A stretch of DNA of 64,000 nucleotides from Ardenticatenaceae bacterium (GCA_020634455.1 JACKBQ010000001.1:682001-746000), one strand, 5' to 3'. Numbered from the stretch's first letter, positions 52,172 through 61,497 are shown. Notes: generated from the sequence alone by a model not told the origin. A program made the numbers and translations.

Positions 52172-53569
52172 TTATTCGTTCCAGCCTTGGTACTTGGCAC
52201 AAGCTGATTCAATATCTTGTGCAGCTTGCTGTACACGAGCGGCAACATCAAGATTTTCAGCAGATTGCAGGTCTTGCAAAAGAACCGCGTGAATTTGCTG
52301 ATATTCCGTGTAACAAGGGGTTTGGATACGTGGTACACCAATTTCCTGCAAACCCTGGGCAAACAACTGTTGCGGATATTCACTGTACTCTGGCAATTCA
52401 TTGAGCAGGTCAAAACGAGCAGGTAACTGACGGATGCTATCGTACCAGATACGAGCGCCTTCGTGCCCGGTAATGAATTTCACCAAAGCAGCGGCTTCAT
52501 CTTTGTGCTCAGAATTGGGGGAAACCCCAAAATGCCAGGAACCAGTGTGGCAAAGCTCAGCACCACCTTCCATGTAAGGAATACCAGTTACGCCATAGTT
52601 AAAGTCCCCATCTGGATACAGACGGTTAATTGTACCGATAGCATTGTCTGGATGAACAACAAAAGCACTTTGCTTTGTGAAGAAGATATCCGGGATAGAT
52701 TCGATCGGTGTAACAGCACGGTCACCGAAGTGCATGTCACGATATGCCTGGTAACCGGCAATCGCTTCAGGCGTATCCAGGTAACCTACAAACGTGAGCC
52801 CATCTGGCCCCATACCTTCATAAGTTGGGCTACCTCGTTCGCCAGCGCTACGACGAATAATGCCTTGCTCATAATCACCCGTCCAGGTACCTTGACCCCA
52901 GCGAATACCCCAAACCTCAGGAGTGCCGTCGCCGTTTTCATCAGTTTGGGTTGCTTCCCAAGCATCCCATGCTTCCTCAATTGTCCAGCTAGCAAGCTCT
53001 TGTGGTGGTTGAACACCAGCAGCATCCGTCATGTCTGCGTTATAGAACATCAAGGAACAGCTTTGCATAATGGCCGGGGACATGAATGTGCCGAGGTAAG
53101 AGCCTTCTTCAATCGTCTGTGGCAAGAACTCTGCCTTTTCCTCTTCGGTGAAGTATGGATCCAACGAAATGATGACCCCATTGTAGGAATAGTGCTTGAT
53201 ATCTGGGCCATCAGCCTGGAAGAGGTCGAAATCTGCGCCAGCGGCAACGGATGTCTCGATCTTGGGGAATAGTTCGGCAAAAGGTGTTACATCTAGCTCA
53301 ATAGTGACATTGGCATATTGTGGTTCCGCAGCTTTCCAAGCATCAAAAATCTCATTGTAGACAACTGCATCTTCGGGAGCGCAACAGATGACAAATTTCA
53401 GCGTAATAGCCTCTGCTTCACCAGATGAGCCATCGGTCTCTGTTGCAGTTTCAGTGTCGCTACCGGAATCGGCGGCTGGCTCGTCGGTACCGCCACCACA
53501 CGCAACGATTGCCATCGCTATGATCACTAGCAAGATAGCAAAAAATTTATATCTATTTTTATTTTTCAT
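52172..53569 (-). CDS. ABC solute-binding lipoprotein, family 1
   Basis: A 465-residue binding protein. The signal peptide ends in lipobox MAIVACGGG (Cys near residue 24), followed by an acidic, Ser/Thr-rich linker of about 25 residues. The mature part has the SBP_bac_1 layout: ETSVAAGADFDLFQADGPD and FFTKQSAFVVHPDN. It would be anchored on the outer surface and deliver sugar-like ligands to the two permeases. A pair of Cys (VICCAPED) at the first strand is unusual. It is the first gene of the minus-strand uptake cluster. Confidence 0.92.
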   Translation of the reverse strand: MKNKNRYKFFAILLVIIAMAIVACGGGTDEPAADSGSDTETATETDGSSGEAEAITLKFVICCAPEDAVVYNEIFDAWKAAEPQYANVTIELDVTPFAELFPKIETSVAAGADFDLFQADGPDIKHYSYNGVIISLDPYFTEEEKAEFLPQTIEEGSYLGTFMSPAIMQSCSLMFYNADMTDAAGVQPPQELASWTIEEAWDAWEATQTDENGDGTPEVWGIRWGQGTWTGDYEQGIIRRSAGERGSPTYEGMGPDGLTFVGYLDTPEAIAGYQAYRDMHFGDRAVTPIESIPDIFFTKQSAFVVHPDNAIGTINRLYPDGDFNYGVTGIPYMEGGAELCHTGSWHFGVSPNSEHKDEAAALVKFITGHEGARIWYDSIRQLPARFDLLNELPEYSEYPQQLFAQGLQEIGVPRIQTPCYTEYQQIHAVLLQDLQSAENLDVAARVQQAAQDIESACAKYQGWNE

Positions 53570-53801
53570 TCTATGTCTTCTCCTGCATGATTTGCTTGAT
53601 CTCTATGCAGCTGTAATTTGGCAATAATGCGGTTTTTAGCTTCATGGAGATATCCTTGTGAGTCAAGACGAATATCAATCTTCAAATCCTTCTAGCAAGA
53701 AAGATCTTATGAGATTGATGGAAGAAATATTCTCTATCTACGGCTATAGACACCTCCTTTCCCTCACTTTAGCGGGGCTTTAGGAAACGTGGGTAAAAAT
53801 C

Positions 53802-54209
53802 TTAGGCTTCTATGATTTTAACAAGGACTCGTCGTTGACGTGGTCCGTCGAAATCATAAAGAAATAAGCCTTGAGAATGGCCGAGTACAAGCTCTCCATT
53901 TTCAATAAGAACTATTTCGCTATTGCCAACAAGTGTGGCTTTTATATGCCCCGCGGCATCTGCTGGGGTATCAAAGATGTGGTGGAAATCGGTGCGGGTA
54001 GGCACCAAACGACGAACTTCTTGCAGAATATCTTGTTCTGTCGCTGGGTCGAGGTAACTATTTATAGTGATAGCTGCTGTTGTATGGGGGATAACGAGGA
54101 AGCAGACACCAGATTGTATCCCGCTGTTGCGGACAATTTGTTGCACCTGCTCAGTGATGAGGTTCATACTGTCCCCTTTCGGGGTCATTACCGATATCGT
54201 ATCGTGCAT
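53802..54209 (-). CDS. yjbQ: YjbQ family (UPF0047) protein
   Basis: A 135-residue protein of the YjbQ family: VFLVIPHTTAAITINSY, DPATEQDILQEVRRLVP, HIFDTPADAAGHIKATLVGNSEIVLIENGELVLGHSQGLFLYDFDGPRQRRV. All family His and Asp positions are seen. E. coli YjbQ has weak thiamine phosphate synthase activity; its main role is unsettled. The start at 54209 gives the usual full-length N-terminus even though no SD is visible there. Confidence 0.92.
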   Translation of the reverse strand: MHDTISVMTPKGDSMNLITEQVQQIVRNSGIQSGVCFLVIPHTTAAITINSYLDPATEQDILQEVRRLVPTRTDFHHIFDTPADAAGHIKATLVGNSEIVLIENGELVLGHSQGLFLYDFDGPRQRRVLVKIIEA

Positions 54210-54516
54210 GTAGGATAGGTTCCTGTTTGTTGGTTTTGATTGTATGCTGAGCGCATGTTTTCAAAAAAGCTTCACGAATGATAGTTTTAGGAGCTGTCGT
54301 GTTTCGACATCAGCATTGTTTGTAAATGTTCCCTATATTGGCTACTGCCAATTGGCTTCCTTTAGGTACCAATTTACTATACCATAGCCCATTTTAGTGA
54401 GCAAAAAGGTGTTGAATCACATTCACAAATGTTACATTTGACAAGGATGCCCACTCTGAATCAAAGTTATTGTAGCGATGTACTGTGCTGTTTTTACGGC
54501 CGTTTCGCCATCAATT
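54210..54516. other. 307-base gap without a gene
   Basis: This is A+T-rich DNA between yjbQ and the ABC-2 cluster. It holds one good minus-strand promoter candidate. I see no RNA gene, repeat or coding frame that I can support. Confidence 0.6.
54376..54404 (-). promoter_or_regulatory. Predicted promoter for yjbQ
   Basis: On the minus strand TTGCTC (54404-54399), a 17-base spacer and TATAGT (54381-54376) form a good sigma-70-like match. It would start transcription near 54370 and give a leader of about 160 bases before yjbQ. Confidence 0.4.
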
Positions 54517-55854
54517 TCACGCCGCATCTTCAGATTTCAGCTGGGAGGTTTGCTGCTCTCGCCACCATAACACCCCGGCCCCTACCAAAAGCGGCAGCAG
54601 GCTAATGATTCCCAGCACAAGCGGCGAAGTAGTGCCAGAAACCCGCACCGCACGGCTGCTGTCCGCCAACACCATGCCATCTGGCGAACGAAGTTGAACC
54701 GAAAAGGTACGATTATCACTGGCCAATGGCAGCCGATAACCAACAAAATCCACTCGTGGCGTTATTTCAGGTGTGCGGCTGTCATATTCCAAAATTTCAT
54801 AACCGTAATCCCCACCCGGTGTCTGGATAACGGTGTACCCTTGCAGGGGGATTTGCGCCAACACCCGCTCACCACTCACCTGCTCCAGGGTGGCATCCTC
54901 AATTGGTTCGCCAGCAATCCACGTCCACTCACCAGTTTGGGCCACCGAGGCATCTTGTGGGTCCTGTAAACGGGCATATGCCAGTGCAGGATATTCACGA
55001 GTGATAAACGGTTTGAGATAAACAACCGTGTTCGCCTCGCCCAAAATGGCACCCTCCAGATCGTTAGATTCTTCCGGAAATGTCCAACGCTGCTCTGGCA
55101 CAACCTCATAACCAATCGCCGTCCGCCGAGGCGCAAACACAACCAAACGGCGTTCACTATTCGGCACAATGGTCCCATCAAGCGCCCGTGTACGAATGCG
55201 ATAATTACCAGGTTCCAGCTTGATAGCAAAGCCCTGATTCAAGCCCGTACTGTAATAGTTAAGGGGAGATGGTTCCAGAGGGGCGGGCAGAATATCACCT
55301 GGGGCAACACCCTGATTTTGTGCTTCGCGAGCGGCGTCTAGCCAGGCCAGACGGGCCTGTTCATAAGCCAACAGGGCCTCACGATAGGCTAGCTGATCCG
55401 CCTCAAACTGGGCATTTGCCCTTTCCGCATCGGCACCGATGTATAAATCTGGCTTGCTTTCGCTACCCCTGCCAGTACGAAAATGGATGGTGTAGGTCGT
55501 TTGCTCCACGGTCTCCACCACTTGCAGGCCACGCATGATTTCTAACTCGCCCTCAACGACCTCATTGAGCACATTCCAGGAGGCGCGATAATCATTGGTG
55601 ATGGGCCAGTAGTAGATGCTGGTGATTCGCGGTGAAAGAATGCTTGTTTCGGTGGAGATGAGGTAAATGGTATCTACAGCAGGTGGGGCAAAGGTGCCAA
55701 TGACGGCATCGGGGATGCCCGCATTGATGCCGTAGACAAAAGCCTCTTGTCGATCCGTTTCCTGGGCAAAAACCCAAACAGGTGCACCCAAAACCAGCAG
55801 CAAGATTAACAGGCTTCGCCGCAGCCGCTGCCTAAACCAAGACGATAAGCTCAT
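54517..55854 (-). CDS. Extracytosolic protein with C-terminal anchor, part of ABC-2 cluster
   Basis: A 445-residue protein I do not recognise. It starts with a signal-like segment (RSLLILLLVLGAPVWVFAQ, residues about 13-31) and ends with a membrane helix near 410-430 (LVLGIISLLPLLVGAGVLW) plus a short cytosolic tail. The main part faces outward and includes a helical stretch ANAQFEADQLAYREALLAYE. It overlaps the ABC-2 permease by 4 bases, so it is probably a part of the same exporter or its cargo handler. Confidence 0.8.
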   Translation of the reverse strand: MSLSSWFRQRLRRSLLILLLVLGAPVWVFAQETDRQEAFVYGINAGIPDAVIGTFAPPAVDTIYLISTETSILSPRITSIYYWPITNDYRASWNVLNEVVEGELEIMRGLQVVETVEQTTYTIHFRTGRGSESKPDLYIGADAERANAQFEADQLAYREALLAYEQARLAWLDAAREAQNQGVAPGDILPAPLEPSPLNYYSTGLNQGFAIKLEPGNYRIRTRALDGTIVPNSERRLVVFAPRRTAIGYEVVPEQRWTFPEESNDLEGAILGEANTVVYLKPFITREYPALAYARLQDPQDASVAQTGEWTWIAGEPIEDATLEQVSGERVLAQIPLQGYTVIQTPGGDYGYEILEYDSRTPEITPRVDFVGYRLPLASDNRTFSVQLRSPDGMVLADSSRAVRVSGTTSPLVLGIISLLPLLVGAGVLWWREQQTSQLKSEDAA

Positions 55855-56696
55855 GACAATACTCCTCTACGCCGCAACATGCGAACGGCCGTAACCAACC
55901 AAACCAGCGTTGCCACCAGAGAAATCCCAAGCTGCTTGATGAGCGCCAACCAATCATTATTCAACGAAGCCGTCAGGATAACGTCCAGCATCCGAAAGGG
56001 TGATAACCAGGCCAAAACTGATTGCAAGTTTGCCAAAATTGTGCGGATAAAGAGGAGCGCGTCATAAAAACGGCTGGTGGGCGGAACACTCAGGAGGGCT
56101 GTGTAAGCAGATTGCAAGCCCAGCAAAACGAGGATACCAGCTACCAAAATCAGCACGGCCGCCCTGGCAGAAGGTGCAGCAGCCGACACAAACAAGCAAA
56201 AGGCAACCGTTACGCTAACCGCAAAAAACGTGGGAATAATTGCCCAAAGCAGTTGCAAAGGAATAACGAAGTTCGTCACCCAAGTCAGTAAAAACAAAAT
56301 TGGCAAGGTAAGCAAAACAAACAAGCTATAGGTAATTAGCCCAGCCAGAAAGTTACCGCCAATGAAGATTGGCTCGTCTATGGGCGCGAAGAAGAGAATT
56401 TGCAATGAACCTTGTTCACGCGGGCGGGCAATAGCCAGCGTCGCTTCGACGGCCACAAACAGCATCCCCAAGCTGAGGACGACTTGCAAGGGCACCAAAA
56501 AGGGTTGGGCGAGTATGTTTAGACTACTTTCACCCACAAAACGAACAGAGTTGAAGATTAGCAAGGCGGCGATGCCTACGGCAACGGCCGTTACAATGTA
56601 AATTCCCCAGCCAAAAAGCGAATCGCGGGATTGCTGCGTGGCAATTCTGCGAATGGTGTGCTGTTTAAGGGTGCGTTTTGCTAAATTTAGGCTCAT
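55851..56696 (-). CDS. ABC-2 type permease
   Basis: A 281-residue membrane protein with six likely helices. The early helix (YIVTAVAVGIAALLIFNSV) and a PREQGSLQILFFAPIDEPIFIGGNFLAG segment, close to the ABC-2 coupling region (family pattern EREQGTLE), support the call. It overlaps the ATPase by 4 bases. The three genes form an export unit with unknown cargo. Confidence 0.88.
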   Translation of the reverse strand: MSLNLAKRTLKQHTIRRIATQQSRDSLFGWGIYIVTAVAVGIAALLIFNSVRFVGESSLNILAQPFLVPLQVVLSLGMLFVAVEATLAIARPREQGSLQILFFAPIDEPIFIGGNFLAGLITYSLFVLLTLPILFLLTWVTNFVIPLQLLWAIIPTFFAVSVTVAFCLFVSAAAPSARAAVLILVAGILVLLGLQSAYTALLSVPPTSRFYDALLFIRTILANLQSVLAWLSPFRMLDVILTASLNNDWLALIKQLGISLVATLVWLVTAVRMLRRRGVLS

Positions 56697-57631
56697 CCGG
56701 CACCTGCCAATTGTTCAACGTTTTGGTGCGTGATAGTCACAAAGGCGTCTTCAAGACTCATCTCTTCCATCTGCATGGTAACAAGCACCCCTCCGGCTGC
56801 CACCACAGCCTGGAAAATATCTGGGCGGGCATCGCGTCCGCTGGCAAGATGCACAGTCAGCTGAGTATCGCGTGTTTCGATTTTTTGCACTTCGGGGATG
56901 GCCTGGAGCTGGGCGGGGAGCGATTCGGGAACCGCCAACAGCTCAATGTGAACCACATTGGTGTTGCCAATTCGGGCGCGAATGCCGTTGATGCTGTCCT
57001 CAACGAGCAAATGTCCATGATGCAAGATGCCGATTCGGTTAGCCGACCGTTCCACTTCGGAAAGAATATGGCTAGAAATCAACACCGCCCCGCCCTGCGC
57101 CCGATGTGCCTCAATGACAGCGCGTACCTGGCGGATACCGAACGGGTCCAAACCACTCACTGGCTCATCCAAAATGAGCAAATCGGGTGTGTGAATCAAG
57201 GCACGAATCAGGCTCAATTTTTGCCGCATGCCGCGTGAATAGGCTGCGGCAAGAACGTGACGATCATCCCACAGCTCAAGGGCGTGAAACAGCGCTTCCA
57301 TGCGGCCTCCAGGATGAACCACATGATTAAGATCCGCAAAAAATTGGACGAGTTCCCAGGCGGTCATGCGTCCCGCAGGAGGCGGCTCCTCGGCTACAAC
57401 CCCGATTCGGCGTTTAAGCGCAATAATGTCATCGGTAAGAGGGGCGTCGAAGAGAAAGATACGGCCGTTTGTCGGTTTCAGTAGCCCAAGCAGCAAACGA
57501 ATCGTCGTGGTTTTACCAGCGCCATTTGGCCCCAAAAAACCGTAAATTTCCCCTGCGGCAATATTGAGATTCAAATCGTGGACAGCCACTTTTGAATCGT
57601 AGGATTTACTCAGATTTTCGGTTCGTAACAT
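56693..57631 (-). CDS. ABC-2 exporter ATPase
   Basis: A 312-residue ATPase of the CcmA/drug-exporter type: Walker A GPNGAGKTTTIRLLLGLLKPTNG, a Q-loop near VVAEEPPPAGRMTAWE, signature YSRGMRQKLSLIRALIHTPDLLILDEPVSGLD and H-loop ISSHILSEVE. The C-terminal 90 residues are the usual extra domain. The signature differs slightly (YSRGM for LSGGQ). An in-frame ATG 12 bases upstream (57643) is an alternative start. Confidence 0.9.
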   Translation of the reverse strand: MLRTENLSKSYDSKVAVHDLNLNIAAGEIYGFLGPNGAGKTTTIRLLLGLLKPTNGRIFLFDAPLTDDIIALKRRIGVVAEEPPPAGRMTAWELVQFFADLNHVVHPGGRMEALFHALELWDDRHVLAAAYSRGMRQKLSLIRALIHTPDLLILDEPVSGLDPFGIRQVRAVIEAHRAQGGAVLISSHILSEVERSANRIGILHHGHLLVEDSINGIRARIGNTNVVHIELLAVPESLPAQLQAIPEVQKIETRDTQLTVHLASGRDARPDIFQAVVAAGGVLVTMQMEEMSLEDAFVTITHQNVEQLAGAG

Positions 57632-57675
57632 GCGCACAAGCATACCATCATAGAGCCTTTTTCGGCCAATATGAT

Positions 57676-58356
57676 ATGATACCAAACATTATGGCTTGGA
57701 TGATTGTAAGGCTCTCCGCACGACTATTTTACCGGCGGCTAGGTACGTTTTTGGCGGCAAACGTACTTTGGCTGATTACCAGCTTGCCCATCGTCACCAT
57801 GCCAGCCGCCGCAGGTGGGCTCTTTTACCTGATGAGCCGCGTCATTGCCGATGAGCGTGACCTGGACCCGGATGAGTCAGCCATTGGTGATTTTTGGGTA
57901 GGCTTTCGTCGCTATTGGAAGCAATTTTCACTCATCGGCTTCCTTGATTTGGCCGTTGTCTTGCTACTTGGTTTTACAACATACTTTTATTGGCAGCACC
58001 CGGTCGAGTTGTTCAACTGGTTAGCCGGACCGCTGGCAATTTGTCTGCTTACTTTTTTTTTCATGCAGCTTTATCTCTTTCCGCTTCGTCTGGCCTACCC
58101 GGAGGAAAGCGTATGGTCCATCTTTCGGCGGGCGTTTTTCCTGGTAATTACAAGACCGATGGACACTGTTTTGTTGGTCACCTGGCTGCTGATATTAACG
58201 GCCGTTTGCCTTACACTTGCTGGCCCGGTACTCTTTTTGCTATTTTCAACCATAGCCCTGGTACAAACCTTTGCCTTACGTATCATCCGCATTGAGCGCG
58301 GCGAAATTCCAGGGGCAATCATTGATGAACTAAAAGAAAATAGGGGTAATAAATGA
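57676..58356 (+). CDS. YesL-like DUF624 membrane protein
   Basis: About 226 residues with four or five membrane helices. The layout, starting with RLFYRRLGTFLAANVLWLITSLPIVTMPAAAGGLFYLMSRVIA, is that of DUF624 (YesL), often found in sugar ABC operons. The later helices are FLDLAVVLLLGFTTYFYW and MDTVLLVTWLLILTAVCLTLAGPVLFLLF. It overlaps the nucleoside hydrolase by 4 bases. The start may be 57676 or 57691. Confidence 0.8.
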   Translation: MIPNIMAWMIVRLSARLFYRRLGTFLAANVLWLITSLPIVTMPAAAGGLFYLMSRVIADERDLDPDESAIGDFWVGFRRYWKQFSLIGFLDLAVVLLLGFTTYFYWQHPVELFNWLAGPLAICLLTFFFMQLYLFPLRLAYPEESVWSIFRRAFFLVITRPMDTVLLVTWLLILTAVCLTLAGPVLFLLFSTIALVQTFALRIIRIERGEIPGAIIDELKENRGNK

Positions 58357-59327
58357 ACTTTCCAAAAATCTCAAACGCAACTCGTCTCGAACGATTACAA
58401 CCGACCAAGGGCAAGGTGCGAATGGTCATTGATACAGACACGTACAACGAGATTGATGACCAATTTGCCATCGTCTACGCATTGCTTTCACCGGAGCAGA
58501 TGGCGGTAGAAGCGTTGTATGCCGCCCCATTTTTCAACCACCGCGCCAGCAGCCCCGGCGATGGCATGGAAAAGAGCTACGATGAAATCCTGCGCCTTTT
58601 GGAGAGATTAAACCTATCGGCCGAGAACCTGGCCTACCGAGGCTCGAATGGTTTTTTGGCCGACTATGATCATCCCTACGACAGCGAAGCCGTGCGTGAT
58701 CTCATTGACCGCGCCATGAATGCGACTGAACCGCTGTATGTGGTGGCCATTGGTGCGCTCACAAATATCGCCTCTGCTATTCTCATTGAACCCAAAATTA
58801 TCGAGAAGATAATCGTCGTCTGGCTAGGGGGGAATGCGCTGCACTGGCCTAATACCGTCGAGTTTAACCTGTCCGGGGATGTGCTGGCGGCGCGGTTGGT
58901 TTTGGATTGTGGCGTACCGCTAGTTTTAATTCCTTGCCAAGGGGTCACCACCCACCTCATAAGCACGGTTTCTGAAATTGAACTGTATGTGCAGGGCAAA
59001 GGAGCCATTGGCGATTACCTGGCAGAAACGTTCAAAGGGTATAGCGATGATCATTTTGCCTGGTCTAAAGAAATTTGGGATGTGGTGGCGATTGCCTATT
59101 TGATCAATGCCGATTGGTTGCCTTCCCATATTGTTTCTAGCCCGATTATTAGCCAGAGAACGGCCGTTTCCACCGTCAACAAAAAGCCCGACGACTGGCT
59201 AACACATGACCTCACCTGGAGCTTCGACCATTCCCGCCACTTAATTCGCTGCGCTTACCATGTGCAGCGCGACCCCATTTTCCGCGATCTCTTCATAAAA
59301 TTGGATAAGTGGGCAAATAGAGCTTAA
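58353..59327 (+). CDS. Nucleoside hydrolase (IUNH), copy 3
   Basis: A 324-residue member with DTDTYNEIDDQFAIVYAL at the calcium site. The larger loop after it (FFNHRASSPGDGMEKSYDEI) separates it from the other two copies and resembles the subgroup that acts on unusual nucleosides. IGALTNIASAILIEPKI and WLGGNALHWPNTVEFNLSGD follow. The late catalytic His is replaced by WDVVAIAYLI in this region, so specificity may differ. It is coupled to the DUF624 gene. Confidence 0.88.
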   Translation: MNFPKISNATRLERLQPTKGKVRMVIDTDTYNEIDDQFAIVYALLSPEQMAVEALYAAPFFNHRASSPGDGMEKSYDEILRLLERLNLSAENLAYRGSNGFLADYDHPYDSEAVRDLIDRAMNATEPLYVVAIGALTNIASAILIEPKIIEKIIVVWLGGNALHWPNTVEFNLSGDVLAARLVLDCGVPLVLIPCQGVTTHLISTVSEIELYVQGKGAIGDYLAETFKGYSDDHFAWSKEIWDVVAIAYLINADWLPSHIVSSPIISQRTAVSTVNKKPDDWLTHDLTWSFDHSRHLIRCAYHVQRDPIFRDLFIKLDKWANRA

Positions 59328-59366
59328 ATGTGACCGTCACCTTGTCACCCGGTCACCCTTTCATCC

Positions 59367-61229
59367 CTAAAACGGAAAAATCACCGGCAGCAGCAGCGCC
59401 ACGGCTACCAGCATCAACAAAATGAGCGGGATACCTACTTTGGCATAGTCGCTAAAACGGTAGCTGCCCGCACCCATCACCAGCGTGTTCGTCGGCGAGG
59501 CCACGGGTGAGGCAAAGGCCATCGAAGCGGCAATCGCCACCGCCATCAAAAAGGCGTGCGGCCGAATAGCCAACGTTTGCGCCGCCGCCAGGGCAATGGG
59601 GGCAATCACCACCGTGGTGGCCGTGTTGGACAGCACCTGGGTAAACAGCGAGGTCAGCAAAAAGAGGCCAATCATCACCGCTAACGGACCCATCCCACCC
59701 AGCGTGTCTACAAAGCCGTTGGCAATCAGATTCACCAGCCCCACCTTTTCCAGAGCGGTGCTCATCGGCAACATGCCAGCAATCAGCACAATGCTCTTCC
59801 AGTCGATGGCGTCGTACGCCTTGTCCATTGTGAGGCAGCCAGTGAGCACCACCAGCAGTGCGGCAATGAGTGCGGCCGTGATCAGCGGCACAAATTCGCC
59901 TACCATCAGCACCAACATCCCCACCATAATCGCGGCCGCCCAACGCGCCTTGCCCGGCGTGGGACGATTAATCTCCGATTCCGGCTCGCCCATCACTACA
60001 AAATCCCGCCGGAAATCGCGCAGTCGGGAAATGTCGTGCCAGCGTCCCTGGACCACCAGCGTATCGCCAAATTGCAGGCGCGTGGTTTTGAGATTGAGCA
60101 TTTCCTTCGCGCCTGGGCGACCAATCGCCAACACAGTGAGGCGGTAGGTGGTGCCAAAGCGCACCTCGCCTAACGTTTTGCCCAGCAGGCTGGAGCGCGG
60201 CGGCAGCAGCAGTTCGGCCACGCCCACCTCACGACTCAATAATGCCTTGGAATCTTTGGGCTTGGCGGGCTGAACGGCCAAATTCCAGTGGATGGCAGCT
60301 TGGTTTACTGCCGTTACCTCCCCCTGCACAATCAGCACATCATTCCGCTCAATTTTCACCTCTTTGTCCGGCAGCAGCGGCGTGTCCTTCAAATTGGTGC
60401 CATCGCCGCCGCTCTCGGCCACTTCCCACAGGCTCGGCGGGCGCATAATTTTGAGCACCGTCACCCCGTGGTCTTCGCGCAGGCCAGACTCGAACACATT
60501 GCGGCCAATCAGCTCGGAGCCGCGCCGCACGCGCAGCCGCAACAAGTTTTCTGGCAGACGATACACGTCCACCAGCTCCTTGGGCGTGGCCACCACCTGC
60601 TTTTCTACCAGTACCCGACGGTCAGGCAGAAGCCGCCGCCCCACAAAAACCATGAAAGTGACGCCTATCGCCGCCAGCACCAGTCCCATCGGCGTATAGC
60701 TAAAAAAGAAAAATGGCTCGTAGCCCGCGTCGCGCAGCACGTCGCTGACGATGATGTTGGGCGGCGTGCCGATCAGGGTCATTGCCCCGCCCAGCAGCGA
60801 GCCAAAGGCCAGGGGAATGAGCAGCTTGGCCGGGCTAATTTTGGTGCTGGTCGCCAGGCTGATAATGGCGGGCAGCAGCACCGCCACGGTGCCCGTATCG
60901 CTCATAAAACCGGACAGCAGCGCCACCGCACCCATAATCACCAGGATGAGCCGCCATTCGCTGTCCCCGGCAATGGTGAGGATGCGGCGGCCAATGGCCC
61001 CCGCCAGACCGGTATGCAGCACGGCTCCGCCTACCACAAACAGGGCGGCAATGGTGAGTACGGCCGTACTCGAAAACCCCGCCAGCGCCTCCCCCGTCGT
61101 CAACACACCCGTGAGCATCAGCGCCAGCAGCACGCCCACGGCCACCACGTCTACCCGCAGCCATTCGGTAATAAATAAAAAGATCGCTGCTACCAGGATG
61201 CCCAGCACCAGCCACATTTCAAGCGTCAT
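59367..61229 (-). CDS. SLC13/DASS permease with two TrkA-C domains
   Basis: A 620-residue carrier. The first half (helices about 1-200) includes MLTGVLTTGEALAGFSSTAVLTIAALFVVGGAV and SDTGTVAVLLPAIISLA. Two soluble TrkA-C (RCK_C) domains follow (about 215-300 and 330-410: SELIGRNVFE, SSLLGKTLGEV). The second carrier half has TQVLSNTATTVVIAPIALAAA, with the SNT motif that binds sodium and carboxylates. It would import dicarboxylates or sulfate. ATG 61229 follows CGAGGA. Confidence 0.9.
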   Translation of the reverse strand: MTLEMWLVLGILVAAIFLFITEWLRVDVVAVGVLLALMLTGVLTTGEALAGFSSTAVLTIAALFVVGGAVLHTGLAGAIGRRILTIAGDSEWRLILVIMGAVALLSGFMSDTGTVAVLLPAIISLATSTKISPAKLLIPLAFGSLLGGAMTLIGTPPNIIVSDVLRDAGYEPFFFFSYTPMGLVLAAIGVTFMVFVGRRLLPDRRVLVEKQVVATPKELVDVYRLPENLLRLRVRRGSELIGRNVFESGLREDHGVTVLKIMRPPSLWEVAESGGDGTNLKDTPLLPDKEVKIERNDVLIVQGEVTAVNQAAIHWNLAVQPAKPKDSKALLSREVGVAELLLPPRSSLLGKTLGEVRFGTTYRLTVLAIGRPGAKEMLNLKTTRLQFGDTLVVQGRWHDISRLRDFRRDFVVMGEPESEINRPTPGKARWAAAIMVGMLVLMVGEFVPLITAALIAALLVVLTGCLTMDKAYDAIDWKSIVLIAGMLPMSTALEKVGLVNLIANGFVDTLGGMGPLAVMIGLFLLTSLFTQVLSNTATTVVIAPIALAAAQTLAIRPHAFLMAVAIAASMAFASPVASPTNTLVMGAGSYRFSDYAKVGIPLILLMLVAVALLLPVIFPF

Positions 61230-61243
61230 ATTTTCCTCGTTAT

Positions 61244-61288
61244 CGGTAATCCGTTATCGGTGGTCGGTAAACCGTTAACGGATTACCG
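61244..61288. repeat. Inverted repeat upstream of the SLC13 permease gene
   Basis: CGGTAATCCGTTA at 61244-61256 pairs perfectly with TAACGGATTACCG at 61276-61288, and further short copies of CGGTAA lie beside it. The stem begins 15 bases before the permease start on the minus strand. It may be a control site or a mobile repeat. Confidence 0.5.
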
Positions 61289-61497
61289 TTTACCGATTAC
61301 CATTCACCAAACACCCGTCATCCTACCCAAATCGGTGGGCCAGAACATGTGAAGTTTGTCATGAAACGGCCGTGAGACTTAGCGATTAAAGATTTAGTTC
61401 GGCAAAGATATGCTAAAATTTGTGGCTGGTATTTGGTGAAATATGCGGAATAGAGGATGTTTGTCTTGAAAACTAACCCAATACAAGGGAGAACTGT

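Noticed and set aside
52463..53272. 269-codon plus-strand frame opposite the solute-binding protein gene
   Set aside because: Its translation is unlike any protein and the opposite strand has a signal peptide and full family layout.
4897..54209. TenA and YjbQ as parts of a thiamine pathway
   Set aside because: They are 49 kb apart with no thi genes or visible thiamine riboswitch, so the shared vitamin link is probably chance.
60288..61178. 296-codon plus-strand frame opposite the SLC13 gene
   Set aside because: Very rich in His, Gln and Arg, typical of an antisense shadow of a hydrophobic membrane protein.
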